Positions 53,416-63,964 of a stretch of 64,000 nt of DNA are shown one piece after another. The notes beneath the pieces are model-generated. The model did no database searches. It had not been told where the DNA came from and saw only the letters and a list, made by a program, of their open reading frames with translations. Made by a program: the position numbers and the translations under genes. The stretch's first letter is position 1, and each line of letters begins with the position of its first letter. Source of the stretch: Deinococcus fonticola (lineage in GTDB: Bacteria; Deinococcota; Deinococci; Deinococcales; Deinococcaceae); contig NZ_SMMH01000003.1 in assembly GCF_004634215.1 (NCBI RefSeq), forward strand, positions 123,895 through 187,894. Reading direction: 5' to 3'.

Positions 53416-54429
53416 TCAGATACGGACAGTCACGCGGGCGTGGTCTTCTTCCAGGTGAACCGTGTCGATGAAGCGCACCACACGGGTGGCGTACCCCATG
53501 ACCAGCGTGTGCGTTCTGGCGCCGCCCGCGAAGTAACGCACGCCGTTCAGCAGTTCGCCGTAGGTAATGCCGGTGGCGCTGAACACCATCTGCTTGCCGG
53601 AGGCGAGTTCGTCGGTTTTGTACACGCGGTTTTCCTCGACGCCCATCTTCTGGAAGCGTTCGCGCTGCGCGTCGTCCTCGGCCAGGAACCGGCCCTGAAT
53701 TTCCGCGCCCAGGCACTTGCAGGCCGCCGCCAGGATAACGCCCTCGGGGGCGCCGCCCGAACCCATCAGCGCATGAACGCCCGTGCCCCGCACGCCCACT
53801 GCCAGGCCCGCGATCACGTCACCGTCCCCGATCAGTTTCACGCGGGCGCCGGTGGCCCGCACGCGGCGAATCAAATCAGCGTGACGTTCACGGTCCAGAA
53901 TGGTGATCATCAGGTCATCCGCGTCGCGTTGCAGGGACTGCGCCAGCACGTTGATGTTCGCTTCCACCGGCCAGTCCAGGTTCACTTTTCCGGCGGCGGG
54001 GGGCGGCACCACCAGTTTCTCCATGTAGCAGTCCGGCGCCGCCATCAGGCCGCCTTTCTCGCTGATGGCAATCACGGCCAGGCCGTTGGGGAGGCCCTTG
54101 GCAGTCACGCTGGTGCCTTCCACCGGGTCGACGGCGATATCCACCTCGAATTCACCGTTGCCGACCTGCTCGCCGATGTACAGCATGGGGGCCTCGTCCA
54201 TTTCGCCTTCACCGATCACCACCGTGCCGCGAATGTTCAGGGAATTCAGGAGCGTGCGCATGGCTTCGGTGCCGGCGCCGTCCACGACATTCTTGTCACC
54301 CATGCCCATGAACTTACTGGCCGCCAGCGCGGCCCCTTCGGTCACGCGGGCGGTCTCCAGCACCAGTGCGTGCTCGAACTTCGGGGCTTTAGAGCGCGTT
54401 TCCGTGACGGGTTTCTGGCGTTTGGTCAT
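53416..54429 (-). CDS. glpX: Class II fructose-1,6-bisphosphatase
   Basis: Gluconeogenic phosphatase of the GlpX type. The 337-residue protein has [15 protein letters not shown], the metal/catalytic [18 protein letters not shown] and [19 protein letters not shown]. With pgm nearby and gnd/zwf at the start of the window it belongs to central sugar metabolism. A CAGGAC sequence and TTAGCT lie just before the ATG. Confidence 0.95.
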   Translation of the reverse strand: MTKRQKPVTETRSKAPKFEHALVLETARVTEGAALAASKFMGMGDKNVVDGAGTEAMRTLLNSLNIRGTVVIGEGEMDEAPMLYIGEQVGNGEFEVDIAVDPVEGTSVTAKGLPNGLAVIAISEKGGLMAAPDCYMEKLVVPPPAAGKVNLDWPVEANINVLAQSLQRDADDLMITILDRERHADLIRRVRATGARVKLIGDGDVIAGLAVGVRGTGVHALMGSGGAPEGVILAAACKCLGAEIQGRFLAEDDAQRERFQKMGVEENRVYKTDELASGKQMVFSATGITYGELLNGVRYFAGGARTHTLVMGYATRVVRFIDTVHLEEDHARVTVRI

Positions 54430-54552
54430 GTCCTGAAGCTAACATTTTTACGGACTGGAGCGCGTCCGGGAGCGGTTCCACAGCAGCGAACCGCCCGGAA
54501 GTGTCCAGTCAGGCCAGCACAGACGGATTTTCTGGTGTGGCAACCTCGGTTT

Positions 54553-54663
54553 TTACTTCAGAACGCCCAGCCACACCAGCAGGCCCCACACGAGAAGGGG
54601 GCCGGCGATGATGGCGGCGGTCAGTTTGATGATTCTCCAGGTATCGGTGAACAGTTCCCGCAT
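54553..54663 (-). CDS. 36-residue single-span membrane peptide
   Basis: A short open frame: [17 protein letters not shown], then [19 protein letters not shown], ending with TAA. It has a 12-residue charged start and a long hydrophobic helix with three Trp. TACGCT lies 8 nt before the ATG and GAAGGG lies between them. The reading frame covers most of the otherwise empty gap between glpX and pgm. No family is recognised; translation is inferred from the composition and the upstream box. Confidence 0.55.
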   Translation of the reverse strand: MRELFTDTWRIIKLTAAIIAGPLLVWGLLVWLGVLK

Positions 54664-54773
54664 GGCCCTTCAGCGTAGCAGCTGTGGTGCCGGGTGAAGG
54701 AAAGCGCCGGCCCTTTTTCATTTCCCACTTACATTCGGTGCCTCCGGGCGCAGGGGGTCACTACACTGACCCT

Positions 54774-56402
54774 ATGACCCTCAGCGAACTGGCCGGTAAA
54801 CCTGCTCCTCAGAGCCTGCTGACGAACATTCCGCGTCTGGTGGCGCACTACTACGAGACCCGTCCGGACGTGCGCGATCCCCTGCAACGGGTGGCGTTCG
54901 GCACGAGTGGTCACCGGGGCACCAGCCTGAATGGCACGTTCAACGAGGCGCACATTCTGGCGGTGGCCCAGGCGGTGGCCGAATACCGCACAGCGGCGGG
55001 CATCACCGGACCACTTTTTATGGGGCTGGACACGCACGCGCTCTCGGAACCCGCCTGGATGTCGGCCTTGCAGGTGCTGGTGGCGAACGGCGTGAAGGTG
55101 CGCGTGCAGCCGGGCATGTTCACAGCCACGCCGCTGGTCAGCCACGCCATTCTGGAACACAACCGCACAGGCGCAGACCATGCCGACGGCATCGTGATCA
55201 CGCCCAGCCACAACCCGCCGCAGGACGGGGGCTTCAAGTACAACCCGCCCAGTGGTGGCCCGGCCGACACGGACGTGACCGGCACCGTGCAGCAAAGGGC
55301 GAACGTCATCCTGGAGGGCGAACTGCGTGACGTGAACCGCGTGTCGCTGGAAGATGCCATGAACGGCCTGGAAATATTCGACTTCATCACCCCTTACGTG
55401 GAGGGGCTGGGCGAAGTGATCGATCTGGACGCCATCAAACAAAGCGGCGTGAAAATTGGTGTCGATCCGCTGGGCGGCGCGAGTCTGCCGGTGTGGCAGG
55501 CCATTCAGGCGCGCTACGGCCTGAACCTCACGATTGTGAACGAGACGGTCGACCCGCGTTTCGCCTTCATGACCGTCGACCGCGACGGCAAGATCCGTAT
55601 GGATTGCAGCAGCCCGTGGGCCATGGCCGGCATGCTCCAGTTGAAGGACGATTTCGATGTGGCGGTGGGCAACGACCCGGACGCCGACCGCCACGGCATC
55701 GTGACGCGGGGCGGCCTGATGAACCCGAACCACTACCTGGCAGTGATGATCGATTACCTGTTCAGGCACCGCCCCGGCTGGCGGGCGGACGCCGCGATCG
55801 GTAAAACGCTGGTCTCCAGTGCACTGATTGACCGGGTGGGCGCAGGGATCGGCCGCAAAGTCGTCGAGGTTCCCGTGGGCTTCAAGTACTTCGTGGAAGG
55901 TCTGCTAGACAGCTCTTTCGGCTTCGGGGGCGAGGAGTCCGCCGGGGCCAGCTTCCTGCGCACGAATGGCGGCGCTTGGAGCACTGACAAGGACGGCATC
56001 ATCCCCGGTCTGCTGGCGGCAGAAATCACCGCGAAAACCGGCCAGACGCCCAGTGAACGTTTCAAGGAACTGACGGACAGGTACGGCGCCACCGCCTATG
56101 ACCGCATCGACGCGCCCGCCACGCCCGAGCAGAAGGCCATCCTGAAGAACCTCTCGCCGGAACAGGTGAGCGCGACGACTCTGGCGGGCGATCCCATCAC
56201 GGCTAAATTAACGCGCGCCCCGGGCAACGGCGAACCGATCGGCGGCCTGAAAGTCGTGACCGAGCAGGCCTGGTTCGCCGCCCGTCCCAGCGGCACGGAG
56301 GACGTGTACAAGATTTACGCCGAGAGCTTCCGTGGTGAGGAGCATTTGCAGCGCGTCTTTGAAGAAGCCAGAGAAGTCGTGTCCACCGCGCTGGGAAAGT
56401 AG
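54774..56402 (+). CDS. pgm: Phosphoglucomutase, alpha-D-glucose specific
   Basis: Interconverts glucose 1-phosphate and glucose 6-phosphate, linking glycogen to glycolysis. The 542-residue protein has the phosphoserine loop [11 protein letters not shown], the metal-binding NDPDADRHG, the sugar-binding GGEESAG and the phosphate-binding RPSGTED motifs. TACACT ends 6 nt before this ATG, which excludes the longer frame to 54684. Supports the glycogen/trehalose genes at 5.7-13.8 kb. Confidence 0.96.
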   Translation: MTLSELAGKPAPQSLLTNIPRLVAHYYETRPDVRDPLQRVAFGTSGHRGTSLNGTFNEAHILAVAQAVAEYRTAAGITGPLFMGLDTHALSEPAWMSALQVLVANGVKVRVQPGMFTATPLVSHAILEHNRTGADHADGIVITPSHNPPQDGGFKYNPPSGGPADTDVTGTVQQRANVILEGELRDVNRVSLEDAMNGLEIFDFITPYVEGLGEVIDLDAIKQSGVKIGVDPLGGASLPVWQAIQARYGLNLTIVNETVDPRFAFMTVDRDGKIRMDCSSPWAMAGMLQLKDDFDVAVGNDPDADRHGIVTRGGLMNPNHYLAVMIDYLFRHRPGWRADAAIGKTLVSSALIDRVGAGIGRKVVEVPVGFKYFVEGLLDSSFGFGGEESAGASFLRTNGGAWSTDKDGIIPGLLAAEITAKTGQTPSERFKELTDRYGATAYDRIDAPATPEQKAILKNLSPEQVSATTLAGDPITAKLTRAPGNGEPIGGLKVVTEQAWFAARPSGTEDVYKIYAESFRGEEHLQRVFEEAREVVSTALGK

Positions 56403-56466
56403 ACGGACCTTCGCGGCTGAGCAGGCTTCCGGTTCATCAGGGATGAAATAAACCGCCCAGCGTAGA

Positions 56467-56499
56467 TGTGACCCTCCAAAAGATCATCGGAGGGTCACA
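56467..56499. terminator. Hairpin between convergent pgm and the next gene
   Basis: TGTGACCCTCC and GGAGGGTCACA form a perfect 11-bp stem with an 11-nt loop. The T-tract is poor on both sides, so it may need Rho or act as an mRNA 3' end. Confidence 0.6.
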
Positions 56500-56517
56500 A
56501 ACCAAGCAGGGGGTTGA

Positions 56518-57144
56518 TTACATGCCCAGCAGCCCGGCAGCGGCCGTAGCCCTGAGTTCAGTCTCAAATCCCTTCACCAGGGCCTTGTCCTGCGGTGTGG
56601 CGAGTTGCACGTCGCGGTTCAGGTCGGGCAGTTGCCCCTGCTGAAGGTCGGTGGCGATTTTCCCGAGGTCAAAAGCCGGCAATCCCAGGGCACGGTTCAC
56701 GGTATTCCGAACTACGGCGTAGCGGGCCTGGCTCATGCCCTCGCGGGTCAGGCCGGCCAGCTGCGCGGCGCGGGCCTTGCCGACGCTCTGCCCGGTCTCG
56801 TTCAGAACCCCCAGGATTTGCATGATGTTCGGGTTCTGCCCGCTGTTCATGTCGTTCAGGAGTTGCTGAGCCGCCGTGAAACTGTCCCCCAGTGCCCGGC
56901 GAACATCGCGGCGAACCCGCACCAGACGCTCCACCTCGACGCGGGTTACGGGGGCGTTCACGTTTCCGCTGGCGGGGGGCGGGGATTGCGTTTGGCTTTG
57001 CACGGGTGGCGTCTGCCAGTTCGCCAAGAAGGCCCGCGCGGGTTTAATCACAAAAAACCATGCCAGTGCGCCCAGCAGCAGTACTGTGACCAGAAAGGTT
57101 CCACCGCAACCGAAACACCCGCAACCGGGGCCACGTCTTCTCAT
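56518..57144 (-). CDS. Hypothetical membrane-anchored protein
   Basis: A 208-residue protein. A Cys-rich cytosolic start (CGCFGCGG at residues 8-15) precedes one membrane helix (FLVTVLLLGALAWFFVI). A Gln/Pro/Ser-rich linker then leads to a helical soluble domain (RLVRVRRDVRRALGDSFTAAQQLLNDMNSG). No family is recognised. TACTGT ends 6 nt before the ATG. It is just downstream (4 bp) of thiN on the same strand, so co-transcription is possible. Confidence 0.65.
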   Translation of the reverse strand: MRRRGPGCGCFGCGGTFLVTVLLLGALAWFFVIKPARAFLANWQTPPVQSQTQSPPPASGNVNAPVTRVEVERLVRVRRDVRRALGDSFTAAQQLLNDMNSGQNPNIMQILGVLNETGQSVGKARAAQLAGLTREGMSQARYAVVRNTVNRALGLPAFDLGKIATDLQQGQLPDLNRDVQLATPQDKALVKGFETELRATAAAGLLGM

Positions 57145-57148
57145 GCTT

Positions 57149-57793
57149 TTACAGTACGTCCTGAATGCTCCCCGGGTTCCCGGTCAGGGCCGTGACCAGC
57201 GCCTCACCGCTTTCCAGCGCGGCCCGAACCGGCGCAGACTGCGTCTCGTTGCTGACTGTCCAGCCACTGCCCAGCGGCACCGCCGCGCGTTCCAGCGGCC
57301 AGCGCACGCCCTGCAGGGTCAGCCCCGTCAGGTCACTCACCGCAATGACACTGAGGGTGTTTCCAGCCGGCCAGTCCAGCACCACAGGCTGCTGGGGCCG
57401 CAGGGGCCAGGCCCACTCGTCCCCACTGGTGAGGGTGATGTCCAGGCCCTCGCGGGTCAGGCGCAGGCTGCCCAGCAGCAGCGCCGCCGCGTGATCGAAG
57501 CGCCCCCCGAACGCCCCGATGAACACCAGTCGGGTTGCCCCGCGTGCCCGTGCGACCCGCACGGCCAGTTCCGCGTCCGTCTCGTCCTTCGCGGTGGGGT
57601 GAATTTCACGCGGCGCGTCCACTTTCACGCCCGCCGACGAGTCGAAATCCCCCACCCAGACATCCACCCGCACCTGCAACGCGGCCGCGTGACGCGCCCC
57701 CCCATCGGCCGCCACCACCAGGTCAGCAGGCGGCAAAAGAGACAGGGCCGGCGTCAGCGTGAGCCGCCCACCCACCAGAATCCACGCAATCAC
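57149..57793 (-). CDS. thiN: Thiamine diphosphokinase
   Basis: Transfers pyrophosphate from ATP to thiamine, giving thiamine diphosphate. The 214-residue protein has LVVAADGGARHAAAL, VGDFDS, HPTAKDETDAELAV and GAFGGRFDHAAALLLG, which together define TPK. The start is GTG, with TACACT ending 6 nt upstream. The ThiP/ThiQ-like transporter genes 1.2-3.7 kb further on the same strand suggest thiamine salvage as a local theme. No TPP riboswitch was seen. Confidence 0.92.
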   Translation of the reverse strand: MIAWILVGGRLTLTPALSLLPPADLVVAADGGARHAAALQVRVDVWVGDFDSSAGVKVDAPREIHPTAKDETDAELAVRVARARGATRLVFIGAFGGRFDHAAALLLGSLRLTREGLDITLTSGDEWAWPLRPQQPVVLDWPAGNTLSVIAVSDLTGLTLQGVRWPLERAAVPLGSGWTVSNETQSAPVRAALESGEALVTALTGNPGSIQDVL

Positions 57794-57865
57794 GCGGACA
57801 GTGTAGGGGGTAGGGAAAGGGAAGTCGCATGGCCCCTCAGCCCTCCCCAGCCAGCCACTGCTCCC

Positions 57866-58903
57866 TTACTGAAGGCCAGGCAACCCCAGCGCGGTGTGAA
57901 GGTCGTTCAGCAGGGTTTCCACGTTCCGGCTCAGGCCGTCAAGCGCGGGCGTGGAGGAACGCAGGGGGTTAAAGGCCGACAGATACAGAATTTTCAGACC
58001 GCCCCGGGTATTCAGGCTGGCGTCGCCCGTCACCGCGAGTTGCACGAATTTCTCCTGGCCGCCCGGCAGGGTGTACGTGACGCCCAGCAGCTGATAGGCC
58101 CCCGCGTTTTCACCGGGAGTCACGCTTAATTTGACTTGCGCCGCGGCAGTCAGGGTGGCGCTGCTGGCGGCGGCGTTCAGTTCCTTGACTTTCACGGGGT
58201 TGTAGGGGTCACTGGTAAACAGGGCGTTCATGTCTGTGAACGCCAGGGTTTTCAGGGCGCCTTCCAGCAGCGCCACTGGCTGGCTGGCCTGCCCGACATT
58301 CACCGCCGGCGCGGGAGTGGGCACTGCGGTCGCCAGCGGAGCCGCGTTCACGGGCGTGCCAGGAGTCTGGGTCAGGTAGGTTTTGAGCGTCGGGCTGGCG
58401 GTCAGTTTTTCCACCAGTTTCGCGGCGCAGTCGGCGGCGGCCTTGTCGTCATCGCTGTTGACACTGACGCTACCCACCCAGTAATACCCCCAGGAGCTGT
58501 ACCCGGTGCTGTTGCCCTGGCAGGTGTCGTTGTACACCACCGCGCCACTTCTGGCGTCGGTGAGTTCCAGCGCGGCATTTACAGTGCGGCCATTGACGCA
58601 CCCCACGATGGGCAGGCACAGGCCGCCGCTGCTGCCGTAGCCGGTTACGCCGGCCCGCAGGTTCAGGCCCGCCCCTTCGGGTTTGCGCACCGCCAGCACG
58701 TACCCGCTGTTCATCAGCGCCTGATTCAGCGAGGACTCGAAGGTGGCGGTGGTGCCCCAGCCGCAGTATCCGCCGTAACACCAGTTGTCCCCGATGTAGA
58801 TCACGGCCTGCGGGCCGGCATATTTGCTCTGCGCTGCGGCCCCTCCGGCCAGCAGGGCCGCGAAGGCGCTCAACAATCCGACTTTCCTGACGAGTGTTTG
58901 CAT
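57866..58903 (-). CDS. Hypothetical exported protein with Cys/Gly/Tyr-rich domain
   Basis: A 345-residue protein with a signal peptide cut after AGGAAAQ. The N-terminal half (VIYIGDNWCYGGYCGWG; GGLCLPIVGCVNGRTVNAAL; NSTGYSSWGYYWVGSVSV) has several Cys and Tyr/Trp residues and a secondary structure order recalling CsgG/LpoB-like periplasmic proteins. The C-terminal half is an alpha/beta domain. No firm family assignment. AGGAGGATT precedes the ATG. Confidence 0.65.
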   Translation of the reverse strand: MQTLVRKVGLLSAFAALLAGGAAAQSKYAGPQAVIYIGDNWCYGGYCGWGTTATFESSLNQALMNSGYVLAVRKPEGAGLNLRAGVTGYGSSGGLCLPIVGCVNGRTVNAALELTDARSGAVVYNDTCQGNSTGYSSWGYYWVGSVSVNSDDDKAAADCAAKLVEKLTASPTLKTYLTQTPGTPVNAAPLATAVPTPAPAVNVGQASQPVALLEGALKTLAFTDMNALFTSDPYNPVKVKELNAAASSATLTAAAQVKLSVTPGENAGAYQLLGVTYTLPGGQEKFVQLAVTGDASLNTRGGLKILYLSAFNPLRSSTPALDGLSRNVETLLNDLHTALGLPGLQ

Positions 58904-58960
58904 AATCCTCCTGAAGTCAACCTAAGGTGGCCGGCGTTACGTCCACGTTACATTTCCAGC

Positions 58961-59944
58961 TTACGAGAGTTCCCGGTCATCCGGCACTGTTTTGACGCGG
59001 TTCAAGTCGACGTTCAACGTGAGGCTGTCCCCGGCCTGCGGCGCTTCGCGGGCACTGAGGTGCAGGGTCAGGCGGCCCAGCGGGTGATGGACTTGCACGG
59101 TTTGCCCTGTTTCCGTGACCTGCCGCGCCGTCACCGGGCAGGCTTCACCCACGCCCAACAGGATGGCCTCTTCGGGAATCAGCAGGGCGTGGCCGTCCCC
59201 CTGCGGCAAGATGTTGGGCCAGCCCAGAAAAGCCGCCACCCACGCGCTGTGCGGTTCCCGGAACACCGCCGGCGCTGGGCCGACCTGAACCAGTTGCCCC
59301 GCCCGCATGACCGCCACCCGGTCGGCCAGCGCCAGGGCCTCGCGCTGGTCGTGCGTGACGATCAGGACGCCGGCCCCCACCCGCCCGAACAGGGCGCGCA
59401 GGTCGGTGCGCAGTTCTGACCGCAGTTTCTCGTCCAGGTTGGACAGCGGTTCATCCAGCAGCAAAAGCGGTGAGTGTGTGGCCAGGGCGCGCGCCAGGGC
59501 CACCCGCTGCTGCTGCCCGCCCGACAACTGCGCCGGGAAACGGCCCGCCAGTTCCTCCAGCGCCACCAATTCCAGCGCCTCCCGTGCCCGCATTTGCGCT
59601 GTAGGCCTTGACTCACCGCGCATGGTTGGGCCGTAAGCCACGTTCTTCAGTACGCTCAGGTGAGGAAACAACGCGTAATCCTGAAACACCAGCCCCACGT
59701 GGCGCTGCTCCGGCGGCAGGGCCGTGACCTCACGCCCACCCACGAACACCTGCCCGGCGTCGGGTTGCTCCAGACCCGCCACGCAGCGCAGCACCGTACT
59801 TTTGCCGCACCCCGACGGCCCCAGGAGGGCCAGCGTCTCTCCGGCCTGAACTTCCAGCGAGACGCCCCGCACGGCCTGCACCGTACCGAAAGACTTGGAG
59901 AGTGACTGGGTGAACAGGGCGGCGGGCATGCCCGAGTGTGTCAC
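58961..59944 (-). CDS. ThiQ-like ABC transporter ATP-binding protein
   Basis: A 327-residue ATPase with Walker A GPSGCGKS, signature LSGGQQQR, Walker [14 protein letters not shown] and H-loop VTHDQREAL, then a TOBE-like C-terminal domain. The GTG start overlaps the permease stop (GTGA); an internal ATG five codons later is an alternative. Thiamine as substrate is inferred from the permease pattern. Iron or molybdate-like systems are not excluded. Confidence 0.85.
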   Translation of the reverse strand: MTHSGMPAALFTQSLSKSFGTVQAVRGVSLEVQAGETLALLGPSGCGKSTVLRCVAGLEQPDAGQVFVGGREVTALPPEQRHVGLVFQDYALFPHLSVLKNVAYGPTMRGESRPTAQMRAREALELVALEELAGRFPAQLSGGQQQRVALARALATHSPLLLLDEPLSNLDEKLRSELRTDLRALFGRVGAGVLIVTHDQREALALADRVAVMRAGQLVQVGPAPAVFREPHSAWVAAFLGWPNILPQGDGHALLIPEEAILLGVGEACPVTARQVTETGQTVQVHHPLGRLTLHLSAREAPQAGDSLTLNVDLNRVKTVPDDRELS

Positions 59945-61488
59945 GTCACTTCACCTTCGCCGCCATCCAGCAGGGTAAAAGCAGTGATAGCAAGAAGCAG
60001 CAACACGCTGGCCAGCGCGCAGGCTTCCCCCAGATTGCGTTCGCCGGGGCGGCCCAGGCGTTCGTAGAGGCCAGTCGAGAGGGTGGCCCACTCTGGGCGG
60101 GTCAGCACCAGCGTGGCCCCGAACTCGCCCAGCACGGTGGCCAGGGCCAGGGCACTTCCGCCACGCAGGGCCGGCAACACCAGCGGAAAGGTCACGCTGC
60201 GGTGGGCCTGCCAGCCACTGGCCCCCAGCGTGCGGGCGGCCTCAAGGAGACGCGGGGGCAGCGCCCGCAGGGCGGGCAGCAGCGAGCGCACCACCAGCGG
60301 CAGGGCCAGCAGCGTGTAGGCGGCCAGCAGCAGCGGCAGCGTAGCGGCCAGCACCGGGTAGGCCAGCAGGTAACCGACGGCCAGACTGACCGGCGACACC
60401 ATCAGGGGAAGCAGGGAAATGAGGTCCAGCGTGCGTGAGCGGGCCAGCCAGGCGCCCAGCGCGTACAACCCGCCCAGCAAGGTGGCGCCCAGCAGGGCCA
60501 GGAGGCCAAAACGAAGGGTGTTTCCCAGCAACAGCGGCGTCTGCTCGTCGTGGAGGACGCCCTGCCAGTAGGCCAGCGTGGGGCCGGCAGACCCCAGGAA
60601 ACCACGCAGCACCACCGCCAGCAGCGGCGAGAAGCAGAGCATTACTGTAAGCAGCCCCAGGCTCAGCAGGCCCGCTTTTGCTGCTCCAGTGGCGCGGGGA
60701 AGGTGACTGGCCGGAATGCCCACCCCACCGCGCGTCAGCAGCGTGTAGACCCAGGTGGCTGTCAGCGTCAAAAGCAGTTGTCCGACAATCAGGGCACTCG
60801 CTTCGGAGAGGCGCAGTTGCAGGGCAGTCAGCGTGTAGATCTCGACTTCCAGGGTGGCGTACTTTTCTCCGCCCAGCGCCAGGGGGAGCCCGAAGCTCAG
60901 GGCCGAGTACAGGAACACCAGCACGGCCCCCGCCGCCAGCCCCGGCAGAGCCAGGGGCAAAGCCACCGTGCGGGCTGCCTGCCACGGCGTGGCCCCCAGC
61001 GAACGCGCCGCACCGATCAGAGCGGGTGAAACGCGGGAAAACCCGCCGTAAGCCAGCCGAATCATGATGGGCAGGTTGAAGAACAGGTTTCCCAGGATCA
61101 GCAGGGTGGGTGTTTCACTCAGGTCAAGCTGCGTCAAGCGCGTGATCCACCCCTGCGGCCCCAGCAGGGCGGACAGGCCCAGCACTGCCACGAGGGTCGG
61201 CGTGACGAAAGGCAGCAGCAGCAGGCGCAGGAACAGCGCTTTCCCCGGCACGTGATACTGCGAGAGCAGATAGGCCAGTGGAGCACCCAGCAGGAAAGCT
61301 GCCGCCGCTGTTAAGGTCGCCTGCAACAACGTCCAGCCCAGCCGTCCCAGAAAATACGGATCGCGCCACACGCCCAGGTTCACGCCGCCTTCCAGGAGCG
61401 TGCGGCCCAGCGGCACCAGCAGCAGCAGCACCGTAAACAGCAGCGCGGGGGCGGCCAGCAGCCAGCCCGTCAGGCGACGGCTCAGCAT
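59941..61488 (-). CDS. ThiP-like ABC transporter permease (fused two-domain)
   Basis: A 515-residue membrane protein with about 12 helices and two EAA loops ([24 protein letters not shown] and [24 protein letters not shown]). [25 protein letters not shown] resembles the thiamine permease ThiP signature. It begins 1 bp after the YigZ stop, so it is translationally linked to it. A ThiB-type binding protein is absent from the window, which is unusual for such an importer. Confidence 0.85.
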   Translation of the reverse strand: MLSRRLTGWLLAAPALLFTVLLLLVPLGRTLLEGGVNLGVWRDPYFLGRLGWTLLQATLTAAAAFLLGAPLAYLLSQYHVPGKALFLRLLLLPFVTPTLVAVLGLSALLGPQGWITRLTQLDLSETPTLLILGNLFFNLPIMIRLAYGGFSRVSPALIGAARSLGATPWQAARTVALPLALPGLAAGAVLVFLYSALSFGLPLALGGEKYATLEVEIYTLTALQLRLSEASALIVGQLLLTLTATWVYTLLTRGGVGIPASHLPRATGAAKAGLLSLGLLTVMLCFSPLLAVVLRGFLGSAGPTLAYWQGVLHDEQTPLLLGNTLRFGLLALLGATLLGGLYALGAWLARSRTLDLISLLPLMVSPVSLAVGYLLAYPVLAATLPLLLAAYTLLALPLVVRSLLPALRALPPRLLEAARTLGASGWQAHRSVTFPLVLPALRGGSALALATVLGEFGATLVLTRPEWATLSTGLYERLGRPGERNLGEACALASVLLLLAITAFTLLDGGEGEVT

Positions 61489-61489
61489 T

Positions 61490-62107
61490 TCAGGCGTCTT
61501 CCAGCCCGTCCAGCACGGCGCTGCCCCGCGTGGCGTCGCGCAGGGCGGTGGCGAAGATCGGGGCATCTTCAGGATAAACCTCCACCTGTAACCGGATGCC
61601 TGTGGCGGTGTACTCCTCCTCCCCTTTGGCAATGTCGAATTGACCCAGCAAGTGATACAGGCTGCTCAGGTGCTCGAAAGGTACTTTGACTTCGAGTATC
61701 TGGCGGGGGCGCACCTCCAGCTTTTCGGCAGTGCGCAGGCACTCGGCCGCCGTGCCGCCATACGCCCGCACCAGCCCCCCCGTTCCCAGTTTCACGCCGC
61801 CGTAAAAGCGCACGACCACCACCATCACGTGATCTACCCCCTGTCCCTCGATGGCTTTCAGGATGGGAGCGCCCGCCGTACCGCCCGGTTCACCATCATC
61901 ATTGAAGCGGTACGCGCCGCCCATCCGGTACGCCCAGCAGTGGTGCGTGGCCTGCGGATAACGCGCCCGCAGGGCCGCCAGTTGCGCCAGCGCCTGCGGC
62001 GGCGAGTCTGCCCGCTCCGCAAAAGCCAGAAACTCGGAATTCTCGATCACGGTATCGAAACGGTGCGGCGCCGCCAGGGTAATAAAGGGGACGGGAAGGA
62101 CGCTCAA
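61490..62107 (-). CDS. YigZ/IMPACT family protein
   Basis: A 205-residue protein with the IMPACT N-terminal domain ([60 protein letters not shown]) and a C-terminal DUF1949-like EF-G/ferredoxin-type domain. Family members bind ribosomes or translation-related proteins and can act as proline dipeptidase-like factors. The TTG start overlaps the upstream stop, and GGAGGG lies just before. Confidence 0.9.
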   Translation of the reverse strand: MSVLPVPFITLAAPHRFDTVIENSEFLAFAERADSPPQALAQLAALRARYPQATHHCWAYRMGGAYRFNDDGEPGGTAGAPILKAIEGQGVDHVMVVVVRFYGGVKLGTGGLVRAYGGTAAECLRTAEKLEVRPRQILEVKVPFEHLSSLYHLLGQFDIAKGEEEYTATGIRLQVEVYPEDAPIFATALRDATRGSAVLDGLEDA

Positions 62108-63006
62108 GCTCGACCCTCCCGCTCTTGTTCTCGTTCCTCTTCCAGATCCTCCCGGTACACGTCCATGTCGTACCCGAACGACTCGCCCAGCTCGATGTAT
62201 TCCTCGGCGCGGTCGAGATCCTGTTCCACGCCTTCCCCATCCAGAAACATGATGATCAACGTGTCCACCGCTTTCTCGTGACCTGCCCGTGCAGCGCGGT
62301 CATACCACTCGGTGGCTTTGGACAGGTTGAACTCCAGGCCTCCCCGGCCGGTCGCATGCAGGGCACCCATGTTGTACATGGCCCTGAGTTGCCCCTGTCC
62401 AGCCGCCTGTTTCAGAAAGTGAAGGGCCTTCTCTTCGTCCAGTTCAACCCCGACACCTGTGCTGTGCAGCACATACAGTTCAAAAAGTGCGTCGGCATTG
62501 CCCAGGCCGGCCGCCTGCGCGTGAAGGGCAGCGCTGTGCTCCGGGCTGCTCTCCACGCCGAAGCCCGTAAAGAAGGCCAGGCCCAGGTTGTACAGCGCCG
62601 TGTGGTCTTGCGGGCGGATCTGGCACCACTGCTGAAGTTGCCGGGTAGTTTCCTTCTGCTCGGCTTCCGGCAGTTCGGAGCGCAGGTATGAATGCTGTAA
62701 ACGGAACAGGGGCACGATCAACTCCGGGTGTTCCGGCAGGGCCTCTGTCAGCAGCCTGGAAGCCGCGGCCGCCTCCCCGAAGTCCACCTGATGCTGCACC
62801 AGGAGGGGCCAGGCTCCGGGCCAGCCACTGCGACCGGCAAAGGCCAGGGCCTGCGGAATCAGGGCCAGGTCTTCATCACTCAGGATGCCCAGCATCAGGT
62901 CGCCCCGGACGATGTTGCCCAGTTTCTCCTGCGCCCAGGACAGAGCCCGGCCGCCTCTTTCCAGGGTTGGCGCCTGCCTCAGCAGCTGCGTCATGCTGCC
63001 GGTCAT
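62104..63006 (-). CDS. Sel1-like repeat protein
   Basis: A 300-residue helical protein. The C-terminal half has Sel1/TPR repeats ([74 protein letters not shown]). No signal or membrane segment is visible. The C-terminus is strongly charged ([11 protein letters not shown]). Its ATG overlaps the NUDIX stop (ATGA). It probably mediates protein interactions. Confidence 0.8.
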   Translation of the reverse strand: MTGSMTQLLRQAPTLERGGRALSWAQEKLGNIVRGDLMLGILSDEDLALIPQALAFAGRSGWPGAWPLLVQHQVDFGEAAAASRLLTEALPEHPELIVPLFRLQHSYLRSELPEAEQKETTRQLQQWCQIRPQDHTALYNLGLAFFTGFGVESSPEHSAALHAQAAGLGNADALFELYVLHSTGVGVELDEEKALHFLKQAAGQGQLRAMYNMGALHATGRGGLEFNLSKATEWYDRAARAGHEKAVDTLIIMFLDGEGVEQDLDRAEEYIELGESFGYDMDVYREDLEEEREQEREGRA

Positions 63007-63590
63007 AGGAAACCCCTTTCACGCAGCCTGGCCTGTGCCTGCCACAGCGTCAGGGCGCTGGAACCGTCCTGTATTTCCCCGGCCGCCAGCATGCGGTAGG
63101 CCTCGGGGACAGACACCGTAAACCGCTCGATGGTCTCGGTGGGTTCCAGGTGCGCTTCGCCCAGCGTGACGCCCAGGGCCAGGTAGGCGTAAAACACGAC
63201 GCCGCTGATGCTGGGCTGCGGGTAGAAGCCCGGCAGTGGCACCCACTCCTGCGCGGTACCGCCCACCTCTTCCAGCAGTTCACGCTCGGCGGCGCGTCCG
63301 ATGTCCTCGCCGGGTTCGACGCCGCCCGCCACGATCTCCGTGATGGTGGCCCGCAGGGGATAACGGTACTGCCGGATCAGCACCAGTTGGCCCTCACTGG
63401 TGACCGGCAGGATAAACACGGCGCGGGGGCCGCGCTGACGGTATTGGTAGGTGAACTCCGTACCGCCGGGCGTCCTGACCTGGTCTTCGGTGATGGGCCG
63501 GATGCCGGTCACCAACTGGCGTGAGGAGAGGGTCTGCCAGGCTTGCCCCTCGTCTTCCTTCAGGGTGCGCCAGCTGGGGTGATCATTCAT
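63003..63590 (-). CDS. NUDIX hydrolase (ADP-ribose pyrophosphatase-like)
   Basis: A 195-residue hydrolase with the Nudix box [22 protein letters not shown], in which the GX5EX7REUXEEXG pattern is complete. The [18 protein letters not shown] lead-in is typical of ADP-ribose/NDP-sugar pyrophosphatases of the NudF group. The start at 63590 is preferred because TACCCT ends 7 nt upstream; the frame reaches back to 63773 through the rRNA promoter. First gene of a five-gene operon (NUDIX-Sel1-YigZ-ThiP-ThiQ). Confidence 0.9.
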   Translation of the reverse strand: MNDHPSWRTLKEDEGQAWQTLSSRQLVTGIRPITEDQVRTPGGTEFTYQYRQRGPRAVFILPVTSEGQLVLIRQYRYPLRATITEIVAGGVEPGEDIGRAAERELLEEVGGTAQEWVPLPGFYPQPSISGVVFYAYLALGVTLGEAHLEPTETIERFTVSVPEAYRMLAAGEIQDGSSALTLWQAQARLRERGFL

Positions 63591-63685
63591 GCCTTTCAGG
63601 GTATCGCCTGCGGAAGCGCCGCCCGCCTTCTTCCCGAGGTCAACGCCTGGTGAAGAGGGCAACCCGGACGCAACTTCAGGAGGTG

Positions 63686-63714
63686 TTGACAGATTTTTAC
63701 CGAAGCTGTATATT
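63686..63714 (+). promoter_or_regulatory. rRNA operon promoter
   Basis: TTGACA (63686-63691), exactly 17 bp, TATATT (63709-63714): near-consensus and on the rRNA strand. Transcription would start near 63721, giving a leader of about 245 nt. The -35 element lies within about 100 bp of the divergent NUDIX start. Confidence 0.85.
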
Positions 63715-63720
63715 TCTTTT

Positions 63721-63964
63721 CGCCCGAGAAAAAGGGCGAGAGCGAAAAGCCAAAAGCCTTCGCTGGGACGCATGAAAACTGATGTTGAATGACGATGACA
63801 GGAACACCCGACAGGGTGAGCGAGCGGCTAACCGCGAGGTTGGCTCCAGATTCGCGCAAGGAACCTACGGGTTCACACAAGCCCTACGGGGCAAGCCAAG
63901 CGAAGTGAAGACTGACCTTGGATCAACTTGTTCAATACAGCCCTTGGGCTGATTTGAAACCATT
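63721..63964 (+). ncRNA. rRNA precursor leader (5' external transcribed region)
   Basis: The stretch between the promoter and 16S contains several repeated stems but no gene. Its sequence (for example GGCAAGCCAAGCGAAG near 63890) presumably pairs with downstream spacer for RNase III-type processing, which cannot be seen here because 16S is cut by the window edge. Confidence 0.5.

Noticed and set aside
57794..62107. TPP riboswitch controlling the ThiP/ThiQ/thiN genes
   Set aside because: No CTGAGA/ACCTGA-type core was found upstream; both thiN and the NUDIX-led operon appear leaderless.
63521..63775. Plus-strand frames across the rRNA promoter
   Set aside because: They run through a near-consensus promoter and encode Arg-rich shadow peptides.
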